Shown in pieces: positions 43,656 to 52,669 of a stretch of 64,000 nt of DNA. The position numbers were made by a program, and so were the translations under genes. Below the pieces are notes generated by a model. That model was not told where the DNA came from. It did not search any database and saw only the letters and a list, made by a program, of their open reading frames with translations. The stretch covers positions 4,154,001 through 4,218,000 of the forward strand of contig NZ_CP128187.1 of the NCBI RefSeq assembly GCF_035207705.1, read 5' to 3'. The DNA is from Maribacter sp. BPC-D8. GTDB taxonomy: Bacteria > Bacteroidota > Bacteroidia > Flavobacteriales > Flavobacteriaceae. The stretch's first letter is position 1; every line of letters begins with the position of its first letter.

Positions 43656-44678
43656 TTGAAACCAAAAATCACTTTAAAAGATATTGCTAGAGAACTTGAT
43701 GTTTCAATTTCTACGGTGTCGAAGGCATTGAAAAATAGTAAAGAAATTAGCAAAGACACAAAAGATAGAATAAAGGCTTTTGCAAAATTCTATAACTACC
43801 GGCCTAATAATATAGCACTTAGTTTAAAGAATAAGAGAACCAAAAATATTGGGGTTGTCATTCCAGATATTGTACATCACTTTTTTACCACAGTTTTTAG
43901 GGGTATAGAAATGTATGCCAACCAAATGGGGTATAATGTTATTGTTTGTATTTCTGATGAATCTTTTGATAAAGAGGTTATTAATATGGAAATGTTGGCG
44001 AATGGCAGTATAGATGGCTTTATACTTTCTTTGAGTGCTGAAACACAACGTAAAAATGATTTTACACATTTAAAAGAGTTATTAGATCAGGGTATACCAA
44101 TAGTACTTTTTGATAGAGTAACCCCAGAAGTTGCATGCGATAAGGTTGTGTTAAATGATGTTGAGATATCTCGCGAATCTGTAGCGCATTTTATAGGGAA
44201 GGGATCTAAAAAAATCGCATTGATTACTACCGACAACTATTTTAATGTCAGTGAAAGTAGAAAAGATGGCTATTTAATAGCTTTAAAAGAGAATGACATA
44301 ACGTTCGATGAGAATCTAATTTTGACTTTACCTCATGATTTAGACAATACAAAGCTAATAAAAGAGTTTTTTCAAAAAAATGAAATAGAAGCGGTATTGT
44401 GTGTCAATGAGATTTTTGCAGTTCAATGTATGAGTGTTATTCAGCAAATGGGTTTTAGAATACCTGAAGATATTTCTATAATCGGATTTACAGACGGAAT
44501 CTTATCTCGGTTCTCTTCTCCTAAACTTAGTACGGTTGCTCAACATGGTCAAAAAATGGGAGAATTGGCGGCTAAAATGTTGATCAATAGAATGGAGTCA
44601 ACTGAAATGGTTGAAGCGCCTTTTAGAACAGAGGTTATTGAAGCAACATTAATTAAAAGAGGTTCTACAATCAATTAA
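43656..44678 (+). CDS. LacI-family transcriptional regulator of the glucan locus
   Basis: A 340-residue regulator. The N-terminal helix-turn-helix and hinge are clear (ITLKDIARELDVSISTVSKA to NNIALSLKNKRTKNIGVVIP), followed by a periplasmic-binding-protein-like sensor domain. The start codon is TTG at 43656, since MKPKITLKDIA is the usual family beginning and no in-frame ATG fits. It heads a plus-strand operon with pgmB 7 bp later, and faces susC, whose promoter holds a palindrome. It probably senses a maltose-type sugar; whether it activates or represses cannot be told. Confidence 0.92.
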   Translation: MKPKITLKDIARELDVSISTVSKALKNSKEISKDTKDRIKAFAKFYNYRPNNIALSLKNKRTKNIGVVIPDIVHHFFTTVFRGIEMYANQMGYNVIVCISDESFDKEVINMEMLANGSIDGFILSLSAETQRKNDFTHLKELLDQGIPIVLFDRVTPEVACDKVVLNDVEISRESVAHFIGKGSKKIALITTDNYFNVSESRKDGYLIALKENDITFDENLILTLPHDLDNTKLIKEFFQKNEIEAVLCVNEIFAVQCMSVIQQMGFRIPEDISIIGFTDGILSRFSSPKLSTVAQHGQKMGELAAKMLINRMESTEMVEAPFRTEVIEATLIKRGSTIN

Positions 44679-44685
44679 TATTTTA

Positions 44686-45360
44686 ATGAAAATGGAAAAA
44701 GTAGGTTTTATATTTGACTTAGATGGTGTTATAGTTGATACGGCTAAATACCATTATTTGGCATGGCGAAAGCTAGCTAATGAATTAGGGTTTGAATTTA
44801 CCAAAGAGCAGAACGAACTCTTTAAAGGAGTGAGTAGAAAAAGATGTTTAGAAATTCTTTTAGATATTGGCAATATAACAGCTACACAAGATCAGTTCGA
44901 TACTTGGATGGTAGAGAAAAATGTAGACTACCTTGCTTACATTGAAAAGATGGATTCAAGTGAGATTCTACCAGATGTAACTAGGGTTTTAGAATATTTG
45001 AAGAATAAGAATATTCCGATTGCACTAGGCTCGGCAAGCAAAAATGCAAGACCTATTTTAGAGAAGGTTGATTTATTGCCATATTTCGATAGTATTGTCG
45101 ATGGTAATAGTGTAACAAAGGCAAAACCAGACCCAGAGGTGTTTTTAATTGCAGCGAACAATTTAGGTGTTGCAGCAAATTCATGTGTGGTTTTTGAAGA
45201 TGCAGTTGCTGGTATACAAGCGGCTAATGCTGCTAATATGGTAAGCATTGGTATTGGAGATGCTGAAATACTAAACGAAGCAAATTATAATTTTAATGAC
45301 TTTACAGAAATGAGCGATGGTTTTTTAGAATCATTAATCAACAAAGAACATAAAGAATAA
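44686..45360 (+). CDS. pgmB: Beta-phosphoglucomutase
   Basis: A 224-residue HAD phosphatase-fold mutase that turns beta-glucose-1-phosphate into glucose-6-phosphate in the cytoplasm. It shows IFDLDGVIVDTAKYHY with the two catalytic Asp (DxD), the cap domain signature FKGVSRKRCLEIL, GSASKNA, KAKPDPEVFL and VVFEDAVAGIQAA. The GVSR segment and the neighbour GH65 phosphorylase, which makes beta-glucose-1-phosphate, support beta-PGM over other HAD enzymes. An ATG at 44692 is a possible alternative start. Confidence 0.94.
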   Translation: MKMEKVGFIFDLDGVIVDTAKYHYLAWRKLANELGFEFTKEQNELFKGVSRKRCLEILLDIGNITATQDQFDTWMVEKNVDYLAYIEKMDSSEILPDVTRVLEYLKNKNIPIALGSASKNARPILEKVDLLPYFDSIVDGNSVTKAKPDPEVFLIAANNLGVAANSCVVFEDAVAGIQAANAANMVSIGIGDAEILNEANYNFNDFTEMSDGFLESLINKEHKE

Positions 45361-45417
45361 ATTAAGGTAGCTGTATTTTAATTTCATTTTTTCATATTTC
45401 AATTCAATATAAATTTT

Positions 45418-47721
45418 ATGAATCAAGATTATATAAAACCAGATAATTGGTGCATCATAGAAGAAGGTTTCGATCAAGAAAACGTAAAGTCTTCTGAAAG
45501 TATATTTAGTATAGGTAACGGTGCCATGGGGCAACGTGCCAATTTTGAAGAAACCTATACCGGCGAAACTTTTCAAGGTAGTTATATTGCCGGAGTATAT
45601 TATCCTGATAAAACCCGTGTGGGCTGGTGGAAAAATGGCTATCCAGAATATTTTGCAAAGGTTTTGAACGCTCCTAATTGGATCGGAATCAAAATTTATA
45701 TTAATGGGGTAGAGTTCGATTTGGCGACGAGTAAGAAAGTGTCAAATTTTAGACGAGAATTGAATATGAAAGAGGGTGTTTACAACCGGAGCTTTCAAGC
45801 GGTAACTTCTAATAATGTAGAAATAGAGGTTGTTGTAAAACGGTTTTTAAGTATAGATGTTGATGCTGTAGGGGCTATAGCTTATACGGTTAAGGTTTTA
45901 AATACTGATGCTACAATAGTGTTTGAGCCCTATTTAGATAGTGGTATTACAAATGAAGATAGTAACTGGGATGATAAATTCTGGAATACCACAAATGTAA
46001 GTACAGCTGATAATCGTGCTTTTATAGAGGCACATACCATGAAAACAGAATTCAAGACCTGTACTTTTATGCAGGCTTCTTTGAAGTATGATGGTGCTGA
46101 AGTAACAGGTGTTCCTTCAGAAAAGACAGATAATTTTGTGTCTTTAAAATTTGGGCAAGATGTAAAAGCAAATTCGTCTGTTACGTTGACGAAATTTGGT
46201 GGATACACTGTTGCAAGAAATCACCCAAATGAAGAACTCAAACAAGTAGCAAATAATAGTTTAGATGAAGTAAGTACTTTAGGTTTTGAGCAGCTTTTAC
46301 AAAAACAAAAAGATGCTTGGGCTGCTATTTGGGACATGAGCGATATTGTAATTGAAGGCGATGTAAAGGCGCAACAAGGTATTCGTTTTAATATTTTTCA
46401 ATTAAATCAAACGTATTTAGGTACAGATTCTAGATTGAATATTGGTCCAAAAGGCTTTACAGGTGAAAAATACGGCGGTAGTACCTATTGGGATACCGAA
46501 GCATACTGTATTCCTTTCTATATGGCTACCAAAGATGATAAGGTGGCAAGAAAGCTATTGAAATATCGTTACAATCATCTGGAAAAGGCTATTGAAAATG
46601 CGAAGAAATTAGGGTTCTCTAATGGTGCAGCATTGTACCCAATGGTAACCATGAATGGTGAAGAATGCCATAACGAATGGGAAATTACCTTTGAAGAAAT
46701 TCATAGAAACGGGGCTATTGCCTTTGCAATCCATAACTATTTTAGATATACGGGCGATTACAGCTACATACCTGAAATGGGATTAGAAGTGTTAATTGGT
46801 ATTTCTAGATTCTGGCATCAACGTGTAAACTTATCTACGGATAAAAATAAATATGTAATGCTTGGGGTTACAGGACCTAATGAGTATGAGAACAATGTCA
46901 ATAACAACTGGTACACAAACTATTTAGCGAAATGGTGTATTAATTATACGCTTACCCAGCTAGACAAAGTTAAGAGTGGTTATTCAGATGATTATCATAG
47001 AATAATTGGTAAAACTCAGCTTACCGATAGAGAGTGTGATAAATGGAGAAAAGTAGCTAATAAAATGTATTTTCCATATTCGAAAGAGCATGGTGTATTT
47101 TTACAGCAAGACGGCTTTTTAGATAAAGATTTGGTAAGGGTAGATGATTTACCAAAAACAGAAAGACCTATTAATCAAAAATGGAGTTGGGACAGAATTT
47201 TAAGGTCTCCGTATATAAAACAAGCAGATGTTTTACAGGGATTTTACTTTTTTGAGGAAGATTTCTCTACTGAAGATTTAGAAAAGCATTTCGATTTCTA
47301 TGAACCTTTTACCGTTCATGAATCTTCTTTGTCACCATGTGTACATAGTATTCAGGCAGCGAAATTAGGTAGAATGGAACAGGCATATAATTTCTATTTA
47401 AGAACATCTAGATTAGATTTAGATGATTATAATAAAGAGGTAGAAGAAGGTTTGCACATTACATCTATGGCTGGTACTTGGATGAGTATTGTGGAAGGAT
47501 TTGGAGGTATGCGTGTTATAAATGATAAATTATCATTTAAGCCTCAAATACCGAATCAATGGAGTGCATATTCTTTTAAAGTAAATTTTAGAAACAGAAT
47601 AATAAAAGTAAATGTCACTGCTAAGAACACTACTTTTCATTTGACAGGAACTGAAGAAGTGACCATTCGTGTAAATGGAAAAAAGGTAGCATTGTTTCCA
47701 GATGAATTGACTACTGTGTAA
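45418..47721 (+). CDS. Glycoside hydrolase family 65, probably maltose phosphorylase
   Basis: A 767-residue cytoplasmic enzyme that would split maltose with phosphate into beta-glucose-1-phosphate and glucose. An N-terminal beta-sandwich (about 1-270), a linker and an (alpha/alpha)6 barrel are seen. The acid/base region reads GEECHNEWEITFEEIHRN (about residues 414-431), the maltose phosphorylase form as I recall it. The phosphate-site loop SLSPCVHSIQAA and the ITSMAGTW segment are also present. No signal peptide. pgmB upstream completes the route to glucose-6-phosphate. Kojibiose or trehalose activity cannot be excluded. Confidence 0.92.
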   Translation: MNQDYIKPDNWCIIEEGFDQENVKSSESIFSIGNGAMGQRANFEETYTGETFQGSYIAGVYYPDKTRVGWWKNGYPEYFAKVLNAPNWIGIKIYINGVEFDLATSKKVSNFRRELNMKEGVYNRSFQAVTSNNVEIEVVVKRFLSIDVDAVGAIAYTVKVLNTDATIVFEPYLDSGITNEDSNWDDKFWNTTNVSTADNRAFIEAHTMKTEFKTCTFMQASLKYDGAEVTGVPSEKTDNFVSLKFGQDVKANSSVTLTKFGGYTVARNHPNEELKQVANNSLDEVSTLGFEQLLQKQKDAWAAIWDMSDIVIEGDVKAQQGIRFNIFQLNQTYLGTDSRLNIGPKGFTGEKYGGSTYWDTEAYCIPFYMATKDDKVARKLLKYRYNHLEKAIENAKKLGFSNGAALYPMVTMNGEECHNEWEITFEEIHRNGAIAFAIHNYFRYTGDYSYIPEMGLEVLIGISRFWHQRVNLSTDKNKYVMLGVTGPNEYENNVNNNWYTNYLAKWCINYTLTQLDKVKSGYSDDYHRIIGKTQLTDRECDKWRKVANKMYFPYSKEHGVFLQQDGFLDKDLVRVDDLPKTERPINQKWSWDRILRSPYIKQADVLQGFYFFEEDFSTEDLEKHFDFYEPFTVHESSLSPCVHSIQAAKLGRMEQAYNFYLRTSRLDLDDYNKEVEEGLHITSMAGTWMSIVEGFGGMRVINDKLSFKPQIPNQWSAYSFKVNFRNRIIKVNVTAKNTTFHLTGTEEVTIRVNGKKVALFPDELTTV

Positions 47722-47766
47722 TAAGTCTTTAGTTTAGTGCTTTAAAGTTTAAAATTGAACTGCCCC

Positions 47767-49542
47767 ATGAATAGTAAGATTGTAATTTATCATGTATTTA
47801 CCAGACTTTTTGGTAACACGAATACCAATAACAAACCATGGGGTACTATAGAAGAAAATGGGATAGGAAAGTTTGCTGATTTTAATAAAAAAGCGCTTAC
47901 AGAAATTAAAGATTTAGGTGTCACCCATATTTGGTATACAGGTATACCGCATCACGCTGTAATCAATGACTATACTGAAATTGGTATTTCTAATGATGAT
48001 CCAGACGTGGTTAAGGGTAGAGCAGGATCGCCTTACGCAGTTAAAGATTATTACAATGTTAACCCCGATTTGGCTAAAGACCCTTCAAAAAGGTTAAAGG
48101 AGTTCAAATCACTTATTGATCGTACACATAAGGCGGGTATGAAGGTGATTATTGATATTGTGCCGAATCATGTAGCTAGAAAGTATGAAGGAAAGACGAA
48201 TCCTAAAGGGGTTTCTGATTTCGGATTTGGCGATGATACATCCGTAGAATATGAAAAAGACAATAATTTTTATTACATCCCGGGAACGGAATTTAAAACT
48301 CCACAATGGCGAGATGGTTATGTTCCATTAGGTGGCGACGTTCCAGATTTCTCATATGCTAAATTAGAGGAGATTCCGGCGAAATGGACAGGTAATGGTT
48401 CACGTAGTCCGCAACCAGATATGAACGATTGGTATGAGACCGTTCGTATAAATTATGGTGTTAGACCAGATGGTAGGTTAGATTTTGATATGCTGCCGAA
48501 TGATTTTGGGGAGAAAGATTATGAAGAGCATTTTAATTACTGGGTAAAAAGAGTAGTGCCTAGTTCTTGGCGTAAGTTTAGAGATGTTGCCTTGTATTGG
48601 TTATCGATGGGTGTTGATGGTTTTAGATATGATATGGCAGAAATGGTTCCGGTAGAGTTTTGGAGCTTTATGAATTCATCTATCAAAATGAAAAACCCCG
48701 ATGCTTTTATAATGGCAGAGGTGTATAATCCAGATTTATATAGAACCTATATCCATAAAGGAAAAATGGATTATTTATATGACAAGGTCGATTTCTATGA
48801 CGGCTTAAAACATATAATGAAAGGCTACGGTTGGTCTGATCATTTGCCGGTAGTGCAAAATGGTTTGCATGATATAGAACATAACATGCTTCACTTTTTA
48901 GAGAATCATGACGAGCAGCGAATTGCTAGTCCAGAATTTGTAGGTAATGCTGAAATAGGCAGACCTGCAATGGTCGTTTCTGCAACTATAAGTACATCGC
49001 CAACGATGATTTATTTCGGGCAAGAAGTTGGTGAGCCAGCTGCTGAACATGCAGGTTTTGGTAGTGCGTCAAGAACATCAATCTTTGATTATATCGGTGT
49101 TCCTCATCACCAAAGATGGGTGAATAATAAAAAGTTCGATGGTGGTCAATCTACCCCAGAAGAAGCTTCTTTGAGAGACTTCTACAAACGTTTATTGAAT
49201 TTTACTATTAGTAGTGAGGCTTTAATGGGTGCTTATCGCGAGATTCATTTTTACAATAAAGAAATTACTGAAAATTACAACCACAGGGTATTGTCATATG
49301 TTCGTTGGTCAGAGAATCAAAAACTTATAGTTGTTTCAAATTTTGATGTCAACGACCATTTTTCGTTCGATTTAAAATTACCGGTCGATTTAATGAATAC
49401 ATGGCAATTAAAAGAAGGTAGTTATCAATTACTTGATGCACTTTATGGTCATGAGAATTCATTACGAGTAGAAAATGGAGAAGGTCATGTCGCAATCAAC
49501 TTAAATCCTTTAGAATCCTTTATTTTTGAATTAAAATCTTAA
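47767..49542 (+). CDS. GH13 alpha-amylase family enzyme, cytoplasmic
   Basis: A 591-residue GH13 enzyme with all conserved regions: DIVPNH (I), GVDGFRYDMAE with nucleophile Asp289 (II), IMAEVYNP with acid/base Glu318 (III) and LENHDEQ with Asp382 (IV). A beta-rich C-terminal domain follows (about 510-591). There is no signal peptide, so it would act on imported oligosaccharides. The start is ATG at 47767; the TTG at 47755 is rejected. It lies 45 bp after GH65. The exact subfamily (hydrolase or transglycosylase) is not assigned. Confidence 0.92.
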   Translation: MNSKIVIYHVFTRLFGNTNTNNKPWGTIEENGIGKFADFNKKALTEIKDLGVTHIWYTGIPHHAVINDYTEIGISNDDPDVVKGRAGSPYAVKDYYNVNPDLAKDPSKRLKEFKSLIDRTHKAGMKVIIDIVPNHVARKYEGKTNPKGVSDFGFGDDTSVEYEKDNNFYYIPGTEFKTPQWRDGYVPLGGDVPDFSYAKLEEIPAKWTGNGSRSPQPDMNDWYETVRINYGVRPDGRLDFDMLPNDFGEKDYEEHFNYWVKRVVPSSWRKFRDVALYWLSMGVDGFRYDMAEMVPVEFWSFMNSSIKMKNPDAFIMAEVYNPDLYRTYIHKGKMDYLYDKVDFYDGLKHIMKGYGWSDHLPVVQNGLHDIEHNMLHFLENHDEQRIASPEFVGNAEIGRPAMVVSATISTSPTMIYFGQEVGEPAAEHAGFGSASRTSIFDYIGVPHHQRWVNNKKFDGGQSTPEEASLRDFYKRLLNFTISSEALMGAYREIHFYNKEITENYNHRVLSYVRWSENQKLIVVSNFDVNDHFSFDLKLPVDLMNTWQLKEGSYQLLDALYGHENSLRVENGEGHVAINLNPLESFIFELKS

Positions 49543-49545
49543 GAT

Positions 49546-50292
49546 ATGCTCAAAAGAATTGCCTTAGCTTTTATTTGTATCACTTTAGCATCTTGTAATA
49601 TGAAAGAAGAACCGTTAGTAATTGGTCATAGAGGTGCTATGGGTCACGAAACTGAAAACACCTTGCCATCTATTCAAAAAGCAATGGATTTGGGTGTTGA
49701 TATGATAGAAATCGATGTCTTTAAAATTAAAAGTGGAGAGATTGTTGTTTTTCATGATGATAAGCTTGATCGATTAACAAATGCACCAGGTAATATTGAA
49801 GATTATTACATTGTTGATTTAATGCAGGTAGTCGTTGAGGGTGGACATAAAATACCAATGCTTCAAGATGTTTTAAAGCTAATTGACAACAAGGTTGCTT
49901 TAAATATAGAGCTGAAAGGTGCAGGTACTGCAGATAAGGTTAACCATATCATGAATTACTATATCGAACAAAGAAATTGGTCTGCAGAGAATTTTGTAAT
50001 CTCAAGTTTTAATTGGGATGAGCTGAAGGAAATGCGTAAGCATAACCCGAACGTAGCCATTGCAGTCTTGACTGAAGAAAACCCTGTAGAAGCCATACCT
50101 GTGGCTAAAGAATTAAATGCCGTAGCTATAAACCCTGCTTTTGATAAATTAGATTTAGAAAAGGCAAATGAGATTAGAGATGCCGGTTTTAAAATATATA
50201 CTTGGACGGTTAATGAACTTGCAGATATTGATGCAATGAAACGTATTGGGGTAGATGGTATTATTACAAACTTTCCAGAACGGGTAAAATAA
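49546..50292 (+). CDS. Glycerophosphodiester phosphodiesterase, lipoprotein
   Basis: A 248-residue lipoprotein (LASC, Cys17) of the GDPD family, releasing glycerol-3-phosphate from glycerophosphodiesters in the periplasm. It shows GHRGAMGHETENTLPSI with the catalytic His and Glu, MIEIDVFK with the metal ligand pair and VVFHDDKLDR with the second His. It starts 3 bp after GH13 and its stop overlaps the start of the next gene by one base (TAATG), so all are on one transcript, though the function is unrelated to starch. Confidence 0.93.
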   Translation: MLKRIALAFICITLASCNMKEEPLVIGHRGAMGHETENTLPSIQKAMDLGVDMIEIDVFKIKSGEIVVFHDDKLDRLTNAPGNIEDYYIVDLMQVVVEGGHKIPMLQDVLKLIDNKVALNIELKGAGTADKVNHIMNYYIEQRNWSAENFVISSFNWDELKEMRKHNPNVAIAVLTEENPVEAIPVAKELNAVAINPAFDKLDLEKANEIRDAGFKIYTWTVNELADIDAMKRIGVDGIITNFPERVK

Positions 50293-51572
50293 TGTACGAC
50301 GTTTTAGTAATTGGTGGTGGTGCTGCAGGCTTTTATGCGGCAATACATATCGCAGAAAAAAGACCAAATACTAAAATAGCTATTTTAGAACGTGGTAAAG
50401 ATGTACTGACCAAGGTGAAAATTTCTGGTGGTGGTCGCTGTAATGTTACCCATGCAGAATTTAATCCGGCAGATTTAAGCAAGAACTATCCAAGAGGAGA
50501 AAAAGAACTTTTAGGTCCTTTTCATACCTATGCCAGTGGCGATACCGTCGGTTTTTTTGAAGAACGCGGTGTTGCTTTAAAAATCGAGGAAGATGGTAGA
50601 ATGTTTCCTGTTAGTAATTCATCACAGACAATTATAGACTGTTTTATTTCAGAGGCAGATAGATTAGGAGTTCAGGTGAAAACACTTTGTTCTGTGACCG
50701 GAATAGAGCAAATTGAGGAAGAAGGAGCTAAGATTTGGAAGGTTGCCGTAGGCGAGAGTTTTATGTACTGCAAAAAGCTCATTTTGGCAACGGGAAGCAA
50801 TCCTAAAATGTGGAAGTATATTGAAGCATTAGGGCATACCGTTGTTCCACCTGTACCGTCATTGTTCACTTTTAATATAAAAGATGAGCGTATAGCAGAT
50901 ATACCCGGTGTGGCTACACATGCCGAGGTAAACGTAATACCCAAAAAGAACTTTGGTAAAAAGACAGGAAAAACAAAATTAGATACATCTGGTTTAAGCT
51001 CAGACGGACCATTATTGGTCACGCATTGGGGAATGAGCGGACCAGCTATTTTAAAGCTATCTGCATGGGGAGCGAGAATTTTAGAGCAGTATAATTATCA
51101 ATTTAAAATTCAGGTGAATTGGGTACCAGAATATCACCAAAACGGATTGTTAGAGTTGTTTTTAAAAGTAAAGCAGGTAGAAAAGAAAACTATTTTAAGA
51201 ACCAAGGTGCTAGATATCCCCAAACGTTTATGGGCGAATTTGGTAAAATCAGCTGGTATTGATGATACCACAACATGGCCAGAAGTATCTAAACAACAAT
51301 TAACTTCATTAGCAGAACAACTGACTGCAGGTGTTTTTCAAGTTAACGGAAAAAGTACTTTTAAAGAAGAATTTGTAACCGCTGGTGGTTTAGATTTAAA
51401 GGAAATCAATTTTAAAACCTACGAAAGTAAAATGCTGCCTGGGCTGTATTTCGCAGGTGAGATTATTAATGTAGATGCCATTACTGGCGGATTCAATTTT
51501 CAAAATGCTTGGACAGGTGGTTACATTGCAGCGAACGGAGTGGTAGAAAGTTTGAATGCGGATCAATCATAA
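50292..51572 (+). CDS. HI0933/YhiN-family FAD-dependent oxidoreductase
   Basis: A 426-residue flavoprotein of the YhiN/HI0933 type. It has an N-terminal GGGAAGFYAA FAD motif, the family's VKISGGGRCNVTHAE segment (about residues 42-56), LILATGSNP, the middle HWGMSGPAILKLS segment and a C-terminal ITGGFNFQNAWTGGYIA. Its physiological reaction is not known. It is translationally coupled to the GDPD gene (ATG overlaps TAA by one base). Confidence 0.92.
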   Translation: MYDVLVIGGGAAGFYAAIHIAEKRPNTKIAILERGKDVLTKVKISGGGRCNVTHAEFNPADLSKNYPRGEKELLGPFHTYASGDTVGFFEERGVALKIEEDGRMFPVSNSSQTIIDCFISEADRLGVQVKTLCSVTGIEQIEEEGAKIWKVAVGESFMYCKKLILATGSNPKMWKYIEALGHTVVPPVPSLFTFNIKDERIADIPGVATHAEVNVIPKKNFGKKTGKTKLDTSGLSSDGPLLVTHWGMSGPAILKLSAWGARILEQYNYQFKIQVNWVPEYHQNGLLELFLKVKQVEKKTILRTKVLDIPKRLWANLVKSAGIDDTTTWPEVSKQQLTSLAEQLTAGVFQVNGKSTFKEEFVTAGGLDLKEINFKTYESKMLPGLYFAGEIINVDAITGGFNFQNAWTGGYIAANGVVESLNADQS

Positions 51573-51573
51573 A

Positions 51574-52113
51574 ATGAAGACTTTTATCGCATTTTTAAGA
51601 GGGATAAATGTCAGCGGAAAACATAAAATACCGATGGCTGAACTTCGAGAACTGTGCAATGGTTTAAAACTACAAGATGTTGAAACGTACATTCAAAGTG
51701 GTAATGTGGTTTTTAAAAGTGAACTGCAGAATACGTCAGAATTAGAAGCATTGATTTCTAAAGCTATTTTAAAAAGTTTTGGTTTCGAAGTACCTGTAAT
51801 AGTAAAGACTACTTCACAATTACGCGATATTCTTAATGATAATCCGTTCGAATCGGAAGATGAAATTATAAGAAAGCAAGTCTATTTTGTATTGCTTAAT
51901 GATGTTCCGAAAGTTGAAGAATTTACTACGTTTAAGGCAGAATCGTACGAGAACGAAGAGTTTTCAATTTCTGATAATTGTATTTATCTAAAGTGTAAAG
52001 TTGGGTATGGCAAAGCAAAATTGAATAATAATTTGATAGAGCGAAAACTGAAAATTTTGGCAACTACCAGAAACTATAGAACCATGCACAAATTATTAGA
52101 GTTGAGTAATTAG
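51574..52113 (+). CDS. DUF1697 protein
   Basis: A 179-residue protein beginning MKTFIAFLRGINVSGKHKIPM, the standard DUF1697 start, with QSGNVVF and KLNNNLIERKL later. No function is established for the family. Start at 51574 is 1 bp after the flavoprotein's stop; the upstream ATG at 51556 lies inside it. Last gene of this plus-strand run; tail-to-tail with tspO (1 bp gap). Confidence 0.92.
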   Translation: MKTFIAFLRGINVSGKHKIPMAELRELCNGLKLQDVETYIQSGNVVFKSELQNTSELEALISKAILKSFGFEVPVIVKTTSQLRDILNDNPFESEDEIIRKQVYFVLLNDVPKVEEFTTFKAESYENEEFSISDNCIYLKCKVGYGKAKLNNNLIERKLKILATTRNYRTMHKLLELSN

Positions 52114-52114
52114 G

Positions 52115-52588
52115 TTAATTCAGCTCCCAGATTTTGTAATTCAAAGCTGTAGCGAAACAAACCCAAAGTAAATACGGAATTAGTAATATGGCAGCAAATT
52201 TGCTGACGACATTGAACCATTTAATAGTAAGAGATAAAACTACGAGAAGTGCCATAATTACGAGTAGCCCATAAAATGGTTGTTTTAGTCCGAAAAATAC
52301 AATACTCCACAGTCCATTTAAAAGTAGTTGAAAACCAAAATGGTACAATCCCGTTTTTACATATTTATGATGAAAGCCTTTTGCCCAGACCCAACCGGCA
52401 GATATGCCCATCATAATATATAGAGCACTCCATACGGGAGCGAAAATCCAGTTTGGCGGATTAAAACTTGGCTTGTTCAATGTCATATACCATCCGTTTA
52501 CAGAGCTTTGCGTGACCACGCTGCTAAGAAATCCAATAACCGAACAAATGACAATACCAATAAGAATGTATGTAAGCTTTCTTTTCAA
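52115..52588 (-). CDS. tspO: TspO/MBR family tryptophan-rich sensory protein
   Basis: A 157-residue membrane protein with five helices and the family's Trp/Pro pattern (NPPNWIFAPVWSALYIMMG; WSIVFFGLKQPFYGLLVIM; PYLLWVCFATALNYKIW). Family members bind porphyrins or cholesterol-like ligands; the role in this bacterium is not known. It is divergent from mvaD, with 81 bp between starts. Confidence 0.94.
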   Translation of the reverse strand: MKRKLTYILIGIVICSVIGFLSSVVTQSSVNGWYMTLNKPSFNPPNWIFAPVWSALYIMMGISAGWVWAKGFHHKYVKTGLYHFGFQLLLNGLWSIVFFGLKQPFYGLLVIMALLVVLSLTIKWFNVVSKFAAILLIPYLLWVCFATALNYKIWELN

Positions 52589-52644
52589 TTGGTTGGTGTT
52601 TAGCTCTAAAATAAGGAATTATTTTAATTGATAGTCCTAAAAAC

Positions 52645-52652
52645 TATATTTG
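52645..52652 (+). promoter_or_regulatory. Predicted -7 box of mvaD
   Basis: TATATTTG matches the consensus. A TTG lies at 52628-52630, but only 14 nt before it, shorter than usual. The box is 17 bp before the ATG at 52670, so the longer frame from TTG 52628 cannot be the true start. Confidence 0.6.
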
Positions 52653-52669
52653 CACAAATTGAATATTCA

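Noticed and set aside
52628..52669. TTG start for mvaD
   Set aside because: It precedes the TATATTTG box; the ATG at 52670 is just downstream and fits the family.
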